Below are positions 25,478 to 34,395 of a stretch of 64,000 nucleotides of DNA, one piece after another; position 1 is the first letter of the stretch, and each line of letters starts with the position of its first letter. The notes beneath the pieces are model-generated. The model was not told where the DNA came from and did no database searches. It saw nothing but the letters and a program-made list of their open reading frames with translations. A program made the position numbers and the translations under genes. The stretch comes from JAJPKK01 sp963807015 (GTDB taxonomy: Bacteria; Pseudomonadota; Alphaproteobacteria; Rhizobiales; Xanthobacteraceae), in contig CAWEAS010000034.1 in assembly GCA_963807015.1 (NCBI GenBank), forward strand, positions 682,001 to 746,000. Direction: 5' to 3'.

Positions 25478-26877
25478 CCGATGACGGCGTCGCGATCGAG
25501 GTGAAGCAGCCTGCGATCGATCGGCCGGCGGCGGGCGGCGCCGACTACGCCACGATCGCCGAAACACCGTCGACGCCCGACATCTCGCTGCATCGCGTGC
25601 TCATCGTCGGCGCCGGGGCTGCCGGCCTCTATCTTGCCTCGACCCTCGGTCGCACGCTCGGCCGACGCGACAAGATATCGGTCACCCTCCTCGACAGGTC
25701 GCGCGTCCACGTGTGGAAGCCGCTTCTGCATGAGGTGGCGTCCGGTTCGCTCGACAGCGAAGCCGATGCGCTCGAGCTGATCGCCCACGCCCGCAATACC
25801 CACTACCGTTACCGCATCGGGCAGATGATCGGCCTCAATCGCGCGCGGCGGCAGGTCCACGTCGCGCCGAGCGTCGATGAGGACGGCCGGCAGATCATTC
25901 CGCCGCGCGTGCTCGGCTACGATACGCTGGTCATCGCGGTCGGCAGCATGTCGAACGATTTCGGCACCCCGGGTGTCGCCGAGCACGCGATCACCCTCGA
26001 CACGCTCGACCAGGCCGCCCGCTTCAATCGCCGCATGATCAACGCCTGCCTGCGGGCCAATGCGCAGTACGAGCCGCTGCACCCGGGGCAGCTTCATGTG
26101 GCGATCGTCGGCGCCGGCGCGACCGGCGTCGAGCTTGCTGCCGAGCTGCACAAGACGATGCGCGACGTCGCCTCCTACAACCTCGACGCCATCGACTTCG
26201 ACAAGGCGATCAAGATCGACCTGATCGAGGCGGCGCCGCGCATTCTTCCCGCGCTGCCCGAAGATATCGCGGCCGACACCGCCGCGGTGCTCGGACGGCT
26301 CGGGGTCACCATCCGCACCGGCACGCGCGTGACCGCGGTGACGGCCGAGGGCGTCATGCTCGACACTGGCGAAACAGTGCCGGCCGAACTGATCGTGTGG
26401 GCGGCGGGGATCAAGGCGCCGGATTTCCTGCGCGACCTCGACGGGCTCGAAACCGACCGGATCAACCGGCTGGTGGTGCGGCCGACGCTGCAGACGACGC
26501 GCGACGACAACGTCTTCGCGATCGGCGACTGCGCGAACTGCGTGCTGCCCGGCTCCGACCAGCCGTTGCCGCCGCGGGCGCAGACCGCGCAGCAGCAGGC
26601 GAAATTCATGGTCACGGCGATCAAGGCGCGTCTTGCCGGCCGGCCACCGCCGAATTTCAAGTATCGCGATTTCGGTTCATTGGTGTCGCTCAGCCATTAC
26701 CACACCTTCGGCATTCTCTTTCACGGCTTCAAGTTCGAAGGCCTGCTCGCGCGCATCGTCTATCGGTCGCTGCACCTGATGCATCAGCGCGCCCTGCACG
26801 GCACCGGCAAGGTCGCGCTCGACACCATGGCGAAAGCCCTCACCCAGCACACCGAACCGCGCATCAAGCTGCATTGA
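25474..26877 (+). CDS. ndh: Type II NADH dehydrogenase-like FAD oxidoreductase (NDH-2)
   Basis: A 467-residue flavoprotein with two Rossmann dinucleotide sites: VLIVGAGAAGLYLAS (about residues 45-60, FAD) and VAIVGAGATGVELAAEL (about 210-226, NADH). It also has the IVWAAGIKAPDFL segment, the FAIGDCA motif and a C-terminal membrane-associating region (RIVYRSLHLMHQRALHGTGK) typical of NDH-2. It would oxidise NADH and reduce quinone without proton pumping. The ~40-residue N-terminal extension is not part of the family core. It is coupled to the patatin gene. Confidence 0.9.
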   Translation: MTDDGVAIEVKQPAIDRPAAGGADYATIAETPSTPDISLHRVLIVGAGAAGLYLASTLGRTLGRRDKISVTLLDRSRVHVWKPLLHEVASGSLDSEADALELIAHARNTHYRYRIGQMIGLNRARRQVHVAPSVDEDGRQIIPPRVLGYDTLVIAVGSMSNDFGTPGVAEHAITLDTLDQAARFNRRMINACLRANAQYEPLHPGQLHVAIVGAGATGVELAAELHKTMRDVASYNLDAIDFDKAIKIDLIEAAPRILPALPEDIAADTAAVLGRLGVTIRTGTRVTAVTAEGVMLDTGETVPAELIVWAAGIKAPDFLRDLDGLETDRINRLVVRPTLQTTRDDNVFAIGDCANCVLPGSDQPLPPRAQTAQQQAKFMVTAIKARLAGRPPPNFKYRDFGSLVSLSHYHTFGILFHGFKFEGLLARIVYRSLHLMHQRALHGTGKVALDTMAKALTQHTEPRIKLH

Positions 26878-26890
26878 TGTGACCTGGTTT

Positions 26891-26980
26891 GTAGCCCGGA
26901 TGAAGCGCAGCGAAATCCGGGGCGGCGCTTCAATCAACGAGAGGCCGGCCCCGGATTTCGCTGCGCTTCATCCGGGCTAC
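26891..26980. repeat. Family B hairpin repeat, copy 1
   Basis: A 90-base inverted repeat with ends gtagcccggatgaagcgcag and ctgcgcttcatccgggctac. The stem is about 35 bp long including gcgaaatccgg / ccggatttcgc. Its right end abuts the stop codon of the leftward alcohol dehydrogenase and its left end lies 14 bases after the NDH-2 stop, so it may act as a bidirectional transcript end. A second copy is nested in another repeat at 57555-57642. Confidence 0.8.
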
Positions 26981-27990
26981 TACGTCCGCACGTCGAGGAC
27001 GGCGGCGCCTTGCAGGCGGCCGCTGCGCAGATCGTCGAGGGCGGCGTTGGCCTGCGCCAGCGGGTAGCGCACCACCTCGGTCTTGACGCCGCACGCCGCC
27101 GCGGTCGCGAGAAACTCGCGGGCATCGTCACGGGTGAGGTTCGCGACCGAGACCAGCTGCCGCTCCTCCCACAGGATGCGGTAGGGAAAGCTCGGAATAT
27201 CCGACATGTGAATGCCGCCGCAGACGACGCGCGCGCCTTTCTTCACGGCGCGCAGTGCGGCCGGCACCAGCGCGCCGACGGGCGCAAAGATGATGGCGGC
27301 GTCGAGCGGCTCGAGCGGCGCCTCCTCGGAGCCGCCGGCCCACACCGCGCCGAGCGAGCGGGCAAAATTCTGCGCGGCAGTGTCGCCGCTGCGCGTGAAG
27401 GCATGGATGCGATGGCCCTGCCGGATCGCGACCTGCGCGAGGATGTGCGCGGCGGCGCCGAAGCCGTAGATCCCGAGCGCCATGCCGCCGCGCGTGCCCT
27501 CAAGCGCCATCTTGTAGCTGCGCCAGCCGATCAAGCCCGCGCACATCAGCGGTGCCGCCGACGCATCATCCGGCCCCTCCGCCAGCGCGAAGCAAAAGTT
27601 CGCATCGGCGACGGCATGCGTCGCGTAGCCGCCGTCGCGCGTGTAGCCGGTGAAGAGCGGCGTATCGCACAGGTTCTCGCGCCCAGTGCGGCAATAGGGG
27701 CAATGGCCGCAGGTCGCCCCGAGCCACGGCACGCCGACACGCTCGCCCAGTGTGAAGCCGGTGACGCCGGCGCCGAGCGCCGCGACCCGGCCGACGATCT
27801 CGTGACCCGGCACCAGCGGCAGCCGCGGGTCGGGCAGTTCGCCGTCGACGACGTGCAGGTCCGTGCGGCACACGCCGCAAACCGAGACCTCGACGAGAAT
27901 CTCGCCCGGTCCAGGCTGCGGGATTGGCCGCTCGCGCATGACGAGCGGCTGTCCGGGCCGCTCGAACACCATGGCGCGCATCATCGGCAT
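26980..27990 (-). CDS. Zinc-dependent alcohol dehydrogenase (medium-chain family)
   Basis: A 336-residue MDR-superfamily enzyme oxidising alcohols with NAD(P). Catalytic zinc ligands in CGVCRTDLHV and PGHEIVG. The structural-zinc cluster is CGHCPYCRTGRENLC. The glycine-rich nucleotide site is around LGIYGFGAAAHI. The closest type I recognise is the single-gene zinc-binding alcohol dehydrogenase family common in soil alphaproteobacteria. The start may be at 27990 or at the in-frame ATGs 6-9 bases later; none has a strong ribosome site. It stands alone between two larger units. Confidence 0.9.
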   Translation of the reverse strand: MPMMRAMVFERPGQPLVMRERPIPQPGPGEILVEVSVCGVCRTDLHVVDGELPDPRLPLVPGHEIVGRVAALGAGVTGFTLGERVGVPWLGATCGHCPYCRTGRENLCDTPLFTGYTRDGGYATHAVADANFCFALAEGPDDASAAPLMCAGLIGWRSYKMALEGTRGGMALGIYGFGAAAHILAQVAIRQGHRIHAFTRSGDTAAQNFARSLGAVWAGGSEEAPLEPLDAAIIFAPVGALVPAALRAVKKGARVVCGGIHMSDIPSFPYRILWEERQLVSVANLTRDDAREFLATAAACGVKTEVVRYPLAQANAALDDLRSGRLQGAAVLDVRT

Positions 27991-28141
27991 GAGCGATTCC
28001 GCAATAACTGTCGCGCCCGTCGGGGCCGCGTTGCCATGTCGCGCGCTCAGAGCGCGCGCACGCCGTCATCGCCTAGCGCATACACCACATCACCGCGCGA
28101 AGCGACCCCGCAGGCGATTCGCGCGCTCTCGCCGGCCGTCC

Positions 28142-30454
28142 TCAGCTGCCGCCGTTGTTCCGGCCGTTGTGGATGGCGCGCCAGACCCGGTCGGGCGTGT
28201 AGGGCATGTCGAGCGCGCGCACGTTGGCCGCCTTGAGCGCGTCGAGCATCGCGTTGGCGAGCGCCGGCACCGAACCGGTGGCACCAGCCTCGCCCGCGCC
28301 CTTGGCCCCGAGCGAATTCGCGGGCGACGGCACGCCGCAATCGATCAGCATCGTCGGCGCGGCATCCCATGCGCGCGGCATGAAATAGTCCATGAACGTG
28401 CCGGACAGCAGCTGCCCGGTGTCGCGATCGTAGGCGACCTCCTCGCCGAACACCTGTCCGATGCCCTGCATCAGGCCGCCCTGCAACTGGCCCTCGACCA
28501 GCGTGTGATTGTAGATCGTGCCGCAGTCGTCGGCGGCGATGTAGTTGACGATATGAGAGGCGCCGGTCTCCGGATCGACCTCGACTTCGGCGATGTGGGC
28601 GCCACTCGGAAAGGCGGTCGCGAGATCGATGGTCGTGTTGGTGTCGAGCGGATGGGGGCCCTCGCCCCAGCGCTTCTCGATCAGCGCCGTGAGACTGACC
28701 GCGAGATCGGTGCCGACCACGCGATACGTGCCGTTGTCGAACACGACATCCGCCGGCTCGACCTCCATCTGTTCGGCCGCGAGCTTCTTGCCCTTCTCCA
28801 CGATCTCCTTCGCCGCGGCGGTGAGCGCCGCGCCGTGGCTGATGAGCGAACGCGAGCCGAAGGTGCCGACGCCGATGAGCTTCGGCGCCGCCACGTCGTT
28901 GTAGCGCAGCTCGATGCGATCGTCGGGAAAGCCGAGAATGTCGGCGACCAGCGCGGGATAGACCGTCTCGTGCCCCTGCCCCGACGGACCCGCGAGCGAA
29001 TACATGAGGAGCCGGCCGTCGTCGCCGACGCGGATTTCCACCTGCTCCTTGCCGGCGCCGCCCGACGGCTCCAGAAACAGCGCAAGCCCGAGCCCGCGCA
29101 GCTTGCCCTCCTTCGCCGCCGCCTTGCGCCGCGCCTTGAAACCCGCCCAGTCCGCCGCCTCAAGCGCCGTGTCGAGAAGGCGCGCCGGATCGCCGCTGTC
29201 GTAGGACGAGCCGGTCGGCGTCTTCACCGGGAACGCTTCCTTGCGCAGCAGGTTGCGCCGGCGCAGCTCGACTGAGTCGATGCCCGTCGCGGCCGAAGCC
29301 TCCTCGACGAGGCGCTCCCAGAGATACGCGACGTTCGGCCGCCCGGCGCCGCGATAGGCGGTGGTCGGCGTCGTGTTGGTGAAGATCAGCCGATGGCGCC
29401 CATAGACGGCGGGCACATCGTAGAGGTTGATCGCGGAACTCGTCGGCGCGGCGATGGTGTTGATGAGCGGCCCGGAGTTCGAACAATAGGCGCCGAGATT
29501 GACGAACCACTCGACGCGCAGCGCGAGGAACCGCCCCTTCTTGTCGAGCGCGAGTTCCCCGATCAAGTCGGCGCCGCGGCCATGGTGGTCGCTCGCGATC
29601 GTTTCGGCGCGCGTGCCGATCCACTTCACCGGCCGTCCGGTGCGCTTTGCGGCGAGCATCACCGCGAGGAACTCGGGGTAGACTTCGTGGCGCACGCCGA
29701 ACCCGCCGCCGACGTCCGACGAGCGCACGCGGATTTTTTCCGCGCCAAGCCCGGTGATGCCGCCGAGCACGTTCTTGAGGTCGCCCGCGCCCTGGGTCGG
29801 GATGCACAGCTCGAACGAACCCTCGGCCGCATCGTAGAGCGCGAGCGCCGACTTCGGCTCCATCGGATTGCCGGCGATGCGCTGCGCGTGCACCGCGACG
29901 CGCACCACGTGGGCGGCGTCCGCAAAGCCCGGCTCGGTGCTGGCGAGGTCGCCGTAGGCGTAGTCGAACGCGAGGTTGTCGGGCATGCCGTCGTGCAGCG
30001 GCACCGCGCCCGCGCCGATCGCCGCGCGCGCGTCGACCACCGCCGGCAAGTCCTCATAGTCGATGGCGATCAGCTCGGCCGCGTCCTGCGCGATGTAATC
30101 GCTCTCGGCGACGATAAGCGCGACCGGCTCGCCCACATAGCGCACCCGCCCGACCGCAAGTCCGGTGCGGAACGGCACGTGCAGTGAGCTGCCGCCGATG
30201 CCCTTGAAGAACGAGGTCGACGGCGTGCCCTTCCATTGGGTGGCGACGAGATCATCGCCGATCACGACATCGAGCACGCCCGGCAGCTCCCGCGCCGCCG
30301 CCACATCGATCCGCGCGATCTTGGCGTGGGCGCGATCGGCGCGCAGAAAATGCCCCGCCGCCTCGCCCTTGTAATCATTGTCCGCCGTGTAGCGGCCGTG
30401 CCCCGTGACCAGTCGAAAGTCCTCGCGGCGCCCCCTGAACTGATGTTCCGACAA
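28142..30454 (-). CDS. Xanthine dehydrogenase/CoxL-family molybdopterin-binding large subunit
   Basis: About 770 residues, the length of the molybdenum-hydroxylase large subunit (CoxL, XdhB type). The hammerhead domain is near residues 5-130 (FRLVTGHGRYTADN; FLRADRAHAKI). The molybdopterin domains carry DVGGGFGVRHEVYPEF and the active-site loop TAYRGAGRP. That loop marks form II (CoxL-like) enzymes rather than the CO-specific AYRCSFR form I. The C-terminal catalytic Glu is in KGAGEAGATGSVPAL. The probable start is the TTG at 30454; the in-frame ATG at 30535 adds residues unlike the family. The FAD and iron-sulfur subunits that these enzymes normally need are not encoded nearby. The substrate is unknown. 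Confidence 0.9.
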   Translation of the reverse strand: MSEHQFRGRREDFRLVTGHGRYTADNDYKGEAAGHFLRADRAHAKIARIDVAAARELPGVLDVVIGDDLVATQWKGTPSTSFFKGIGGSSLHVPFRTGLAVGRVRYVGEPVALIVAESDYIAQDAAELIAIDYEDLPAVVDARAAIGAGAVPLHDGMPDNLAFDYAYGDLASTEPGFADAAHVVRVAVHAQRIAGNPMEPKSALALYDAAEGSFELCIPTQGAGDLKNVLGGITGLGAEKIRVRSSDVGGGFGVRHEVYPEFLAVMLAAKRTGRPVKWIGTRAETIASDHHGRGADLIGELALDKKGRFLALRVEWFVNLGAYCSNSGPLINTIAAPTSSAINLYDVPAVYGRHRLIFTNTTPTTAYRGAGRPNVAYLWERLVEEASAATGIDSVELRRRNLLRKEAFPVKTPTGSSYDSGDPARLLDTALEAADWAGFKARRKAAAKEGKLRGLGLALFLEPSGGAGKEQVEIRVGDDGRLLMYSLAGPSGQGHETVYPALVADILGFPDDRIELRYNDVAAPKLIGVGTFGSRSLISHGAALTAAAKEIVEKGKKLAAEQMEVEPADVVFDNGTYRVVGTDLAVSLTALIEKRWGEGPHPLDTNTTIDLATAFPSGAHIAEVEVDPETGASHIVNYIAADDCGTIYNHTLVEGQLQGGLMQGIGQVFGEEVAYDRDTGQLLSGTFMDYFMPRAWDAAPTMLIDCGVPSPANSLGAKGAGEAGATGSVPALANAMLDALKAANVRALDMPYTPDRVWRAIHNGRNNGGS

Positions 30455-30571
30455 GTCCCCGTTCCCGCTGCTGTCCACCCGGCGCGCGTGTTGTTGCCGA
30501 TGCAGGGAGCGGATGCAAGGGGCGGGAGGGCCCATGCGTTACGGACGCCGCCAATGTCAGCTGGCAACAGG

Positions 30572-31489
30572 CTAGAATGGACTATCTTTGTCGTCAGGGA
30601 GCGGTTCAAAGTCCGATGATAGATCACATCCCTGCGGCTCCTCAGGAAAATCGGTATCATCCTCTTCAACGACCCCATCTTGTTGGTCGCTGGTCTTGAG
30701 GCCATCCGCGTAATATTTTTCCAGGCAAATAAATGACTTTCCGATGTCATTCAGCTCAACTTCAATCCTATGACAAGCGACCTCTTCGAATCCACTGCGA
30801 TCCGGTAATTCATCGAAGTAGCTGAACTTAAGCCAGGGCCACACGTACTCCATATACGTCTCAATCTCATGCGTAGGCAGCCACCTATTGATGTAATAGT
30901 CAGCGACGTCCCTATCTGGGTCGTTGAAGAACACGCGTTCGTCTCGAAAACCAAGAGTTTTATTAACCCACTCATCGATTTCTAAGAACACCGTCTTTCC
31001 ACAAAACTCCAACATCAATGAATGATCTAAAGCCAAGTTCAGTCGACGAAGCCACGTCTCGTCAGAGACACCCTTCTCAAGCGCCTCCCGTGCAGTTCCA
31101 TCCAGGATATTCGTCGGAGGAATATCAATCGACCAGCTGTTCCACGTCCTTCCGTCGACGATCAAATTGCGTTCAACTCTCTGCCAGAGCGTAAGACCAG
31201 TGTCCGGATCATGAATCACGATGACAACAGGGAGCGAATGGCTCGTCCAATAGTCAAGGTGCCGACGCTTCCCGCGGTAGACGTAATTATTCCCGCGCTT
31301 GCGAAAAAATGAGCCGCCGCTTTTAATCTGAAGCGCTAAGAGCCGGCCGGTCGGACGATCACCATGTACGACTTCGACGTGCGCATCGATTCCCCAATCG
31401 GAAATGACTTGCTCTCTGAAAAGCCAGCCCAATTGTTCTATGAAAATCCGCTCAACGGCGTTTACGCCCTCGCTGTCGGTTTGTTTCAT
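30572..31489 (-). CDS. DUF4365 domain-containing protein, predicted PD-(D/E)XK-like nuclease fold
   Basis: A 305-residue protein. The N-terminal ~140 residues match what I know of DUF4365: GVNAVERIFIEQLGWLFREQ, then DWGIDAHVEV, then LLALQIKSGGSFF and the YRGKRRHLDYW, LPVVIVIHD stretches. The D...QxK arrangement is like a PD-(D/E)XK nuclease core. The C-terminal half is acidic and unfamiliar, ending in a run of Asp/Glu. DUF4365 genes are often found in variable or defence-type islands. GC content is visibly lower than that of the neighbours, suggesting transfer. ATG 31489 is chosen because homology begins there. It is divergent from a DUF2806 gene. Confidence 0.8.
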   Translation of the reverse strand: MKQTDSEGVNAVERIFIEQLGWLFREQVISDWGIDAHVEVVHGDRPTGRLLALQIKSGGSFFRKRGNNYVYRGKRRHLDYWTSHSLPVVIVIHDPDTGLTLWQRVERNLIVDGRTWNSWSIDIPPTNILDGTAREALEKGVSDETWLRRLNLALDHSLMLEFCGKTVFLEIDEWVNKTLGFRDERVFFNDPDRDVADYYINRWLPTHEIETYMEYVWPWLKFSYFDELPDRSGFEEVACHRIEVELNDIGKSFICLEKYYADGLKTSDQQDGVVEEDDTDFPEEPQGCDLSSDFEPLPDDKDSPF

Positions 31490-31793
31490 GCGCACCCCAA
31501 GGCTTCTGCGTGTTGATCGTCCGATCCTAGTGTGGGCGCCGCGGGAATCAACTTTCATCGACGGTTGATGGGGCATCTCGTTGCCCCGCACTCGCGAACG
31601 AGAATGTGGTCGGCCACGCCAGATTTGCGGGGCGACGGCGAGACGATGAAACCGCCAATCGAATAAATTCCGCTGACTCTTCCCAAAGAATAAGCAATTG
31701 ATGTAGGCTCGTTAACGTCCCATCAGATATGCCGAAGTCCCGGTCAGTATCGGTCGTCCTATCCAAGCGCAATGATTTTTCTAGGAGACATTT
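31490..31793. other. 304-base divergent promoter region of the AT-rich islet
   Basis: This separates the DUF4365 gene (leftward) from the DUF2806 gene (rightward) and must hold both promoters. It contains an AGGAGA Shine-Dalgarno at 31782-31787 for the rightward gene. I found no clear -35/-10 pair, repeat or RNA gene in it. Confidence 0.4.
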
Positions 31794-32786
31794 TTGGCGA
31801 ACGAGGGAAAATCAGAGCCGGAGCCGGAATCAGCTGCGCTCGCGAAGGTTGAGATCACCGGGGCAAAAATTGACCTCGGTGGTATCGAAAAATTCACGGG
31901 CGTCTTTAACAACGCGATCAAGGCGTTATCGCGCGGAATTGGCGCTTGGTATGAACCAATCGGCCGGGCTCGCAGTGCCAAGGCCGATAGATTCGTCGCC
32001 AACGAGCGCGCGCAAACAATTATCGATCTGGCCCGGAAGTCGGTTGAACTGAGCGAACTCCAAAAGCAATTTGGCATCTCTACGGACTCTCTCCAAGATT
32101 CTCAGTCCAGTCGCGCCTTTTCCTATCTGATTGAGGATGCCTCACGCAGACAGGATACGCGCGAAAAGCTTATTGAAATAGTTGCATCTGAAATCGCAAG
32201 CTCCCCGCCAGAGAAAGACACCGACGCTCAAATTGAGGACGATTGGCTTACACGTTTCTGGAAAATGGCAGAAGACATCAGCAACGATCAAATTCAACTC
32301 TTTCTCGCCCGTTTGCTCGCGAGGGAGATCGTGCGACCTGGTTCAATCAGTCCTCTCACTCTGAATGTCTTATCAACGCTCACGCCGCACGCGGCAGCGC
32401 GCTTTGAGCATTTTTGTCGCCTATCAATCCGCGAGTCCAACAACGTCTATGTAATACATCCAAACGTGTTTTCATTTCAAAACATTGGCCCGCTTGACGC
32501 TTTTGGAGTTAATTATGAGGATTTATACGAGCTTGAGGCATATGGGCTGATTCGATCAGCCGAAACGATTATGTATAACTTTACCGCCGTTGATGACGCT
32601 TCCGCTACGCCGATCAACTATGCGGGTAAAGCAGCTGCCTTGAATTTTTCAAGCCTTCAGTTGCATCAGTTAAGGTTCACAGAAGCCGGTAAAGAGCTCC
32701 GCGAACTCCTGCTTCTGGCACCTGTTCCCGAATACACACAGACACTTCGAGACAAGTTCGGAGCAGCGTTCACTTTCGACGAGTAG
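31794..32786 (+). CDS. DUF2806 domain-containing protein
   Basis: A 330-residue soluble protein starting at a TTG behind a good AGGAGA ribosome site. The middle and C-terminal parts match my memory of DUF2806: DDWLTRFWKMAEDISNDQIQLFLARLLAREIVRPGSISPLTLNVLSTL, read in pieces, then a helix-rich region and a LRFTEAGKELREL end resembling a winged-helix or membrane-sensor module. Function is unknown; relatives occur as accessory genes in variable regions. It has AT-richer codon use than the flanks, as does the divergent DUF4365 gene, so the two probably arrived together. Confidence 0.75.
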   Translation: MANEGKSEPEPESAALAKVEITGAKIDLGGIEKFTGVFNNAIKALSRGIGAWYEPIGRARSAKADRFVANERAQTIIDLARKSVELSELQKQFGISTDSLQDSQSSRAFSYLIEDASRRQDTREKLIEIVASEIASSPPEKDTDAQIEDDWLTRFWKMAEDISNDQIQLFLARLLAREIVRPGSISPLTLNVLSTLTPHAAARFEHFCRLSIRESNNVYVIHPNVFSFQNIGPLDAFGVNYEDLYELEAYGLIRSAETIMYNFTAVDDASATPINYAGKAAALNFSSLQLHQLRFTEAGKELRELLLLAPVPEYTQTLRDKFGAAFTFDE

Positions 32787-33077
32787 GCGACGGCTATTTT
32801 TTAGATCGGCTCAGCCCAAATTATTTGGCTTCACGACTACGCCGCAGCCGCACCGCGCCTCCAAGATCATTTTGGCTGAAGAGCGCCCCCCGTGAGGTCC
32901 GCTGCGTGGAGGCGCGAGCGTTGACACTACCTTCTGAGGCGGCCACTATTTGCGACAAAATTTTGGAGGACGTGCCCACTAACGGCATCGCACGAGGCGA
33001 CGAAGCGGGCGCCCGCCATCGGCGGAGAAAATTAGCAATTCTGCATCCCGCCCATCCCACCAAAGGAGGAAACCCCC
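32787..33077. other. 291-base intergenic region at the right edge of the islet
   Basis: No convincing gene is seen. The GC content rises back to the genome norm across it, and an aaaggagga ribosome site for the next gene closes it. Short open frames here lack any family resemblance; they may be decayed remnants of the islet boundary. Confidence 0.35.
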
Positions 33078-34268
33078 ATGCTGACACGGCGCCGGTTCTG
33101 CTGCGCTGCCGCTGCGAGCGCGGCTGTGATTGCCCGCTCGCGCCGCGCGTTCGCCGCGACCTATGACCTTCTCATCAAGGGCGGGCGCGTCATCGATCCG
33201 TCGCTCGGCATCGATGGCGTGCGCGATGTCGCGATTGCGGCGGGCCGCATCGCCGCGGTCGAGGACAACATCGCCCCCGACAGCGCGACCGACGTGATGG
33301 ACGCGCGGGGCAAGATCGTCGCGCCGGGGCTCGTCGACATCCACACCCACGCGGCGCGCAGCAAGGAAGGGCCGCCGGCCACCCTGCTTGACGGCGTCAC
33401 CGCCTATATCGACGCCGGCTCGGCCGGCGCGGACGGCATCGACCAGGCGGCGGCGATCGCGAGGGGGGGCCCCAATCTTGGGCGCCTCCTCATCAACATC
33501 TCGCGCGTCGGCGTCGTGCCCGGCGGCGAGCTGCACGATCTTGCCCGCGCCGACATCGACCTCGCGCGCGGCGCGATCGCGCGCAATCGCGACGTCGTCG
33601 TCGGGGTCAAGGCGCGGCTGTCGAACAACGTCGCCGGCACCAACGACCTCGAAGCGCTGCGGCGGGCGCAGCAGGTGGCGGCGCCGTTCGGCCTGCCGGT
33701 GATGATCCACATCGGCCAGTCCTATTCGCCGATGCGCGCCATTCTCGCGCTGCTCAAGCGCGGCGACATCGTCACGCATCTCTACGCGCCGGCGCCGAAC
33801 GGCATCCTCGACGACAACGGCCGCGTGTTCCCGGAGGTGCTGGCGGCGCGCCGGCGCGGCATCTGGTTCGATTTCGGCAACGGCGTCACCGAGCATTTCA
33901 CTTGGGACGTGGTCGAGCGCTGCATGAAGCAAGGCTTCGCGCCCGACACGTTCTCGACCGACTGGACGACCCAGTCGCCCACCACCGGGGTGGTCAATTT
34001 CCCGAACGTGATGTCGAAGTTCCTGATGATCGGCATGCCGGTCGACCAGGTGATCGCGCGGGCGACGACGAATTCGGCACGGGTGTTCCGCTCGTTCAAC
34101 GATCGCGGCACGCTCAATGTCGGCGCGCCGGCCGACGTCGCGGTGCTGGAACTGCGCGAGGGCACCTTCGAGTTCGTGGACAACTACAAGGGCACGCGCA
34201 CCGGCCATCAGCGGCTGTTCCCGATCGCCACCGTGATCGGCGGCAAGCGGGCGCCCCCGCGCGCGTAG
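33078..34268 (+). CDS. Exported amidohydrolase/deacetylase-family metallohydrolase
   Basis: A 396-residue amidohydrolase-superfamily enzyme. The N-terminus MLTRRRFCCAAAASAA resembles a twin-arginine signal ending near RRAFA. The metal site is visible as DIHTH in strand 1, the Lys in VGVKARLS, His in MIHIGQSYS and THLYAP, and the Asp in FSTDWTTQS. The C-terminal composite beta-sandwich is present (GAPADVAVLELREG). It resembles dihydroorotase-like amidohydrolase/deacetylase proteins of unknown natural substrate (EF_0837/AHA_3915 group). It has a strong aaaggagga ribosome site and no obvious operon partner. Confidence 0.87.
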   Translation: MLTRRRFCCAAAASAAVIARSRRAFAATYDLLIKGGRVIDPSLGIDGVRDVAIAAGRIAAVEDNIAPDSATDVMDARGKIVAPGLVDIHTHAARSKEGPPATLLDGVTAYIDAGSAGADGIDQAAAIARGGPNLGRLLINISRVGVVPGGELHDLARADIDLARGAIARNRDVVVGVKARLSNNVAGTNDLEALRRAQQVAAPFGLPVMIHIGQSYSPMRAILALLKRGDIVTHLYAPAPNGILDDNGRVFPEVLAARRRGIWFDFGNGVTEHFTWDVVERCMKQGFAPDTFSTDWTTQSPTTGVVNFPNVMSKFLMIGMPVDQVIARATTNSARVFRSFNDRGTLNVGAPADVAVLELREGTFEFVDNYKGTRTGHQRLFPIATVIGGKRAPPRA

Positions 34269-34395
34269 GGCGGGGTCGCTGGGCCCCTCAGCCCCGCCCC
34301 CCTTCCGGGGGCGGGCGTCAAAAAAACGGCGCGATTGGTTTTTACCGCCATGCCGGACGGCGGCTGTATTGACGCGCCTATCGGAACTTCGGGAC

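Noticed and set aside
32821..33087. 88-codon minus-strand frame at the islet edge
   Set aside because: It overlaps the ribosome site and start of the next gene in antisense and has no recognisable family; it may be decayed sequence.
34303..34335. GC hairpin with A-run between the metallohydrolase and phosphatase genes, considered as a terminator
   Set aside because: On the plus strand the stem is followed by A bases, not T. On the minus strand the T-run would precede the stem. So it does not fit a rho-independent terminator in either direction.
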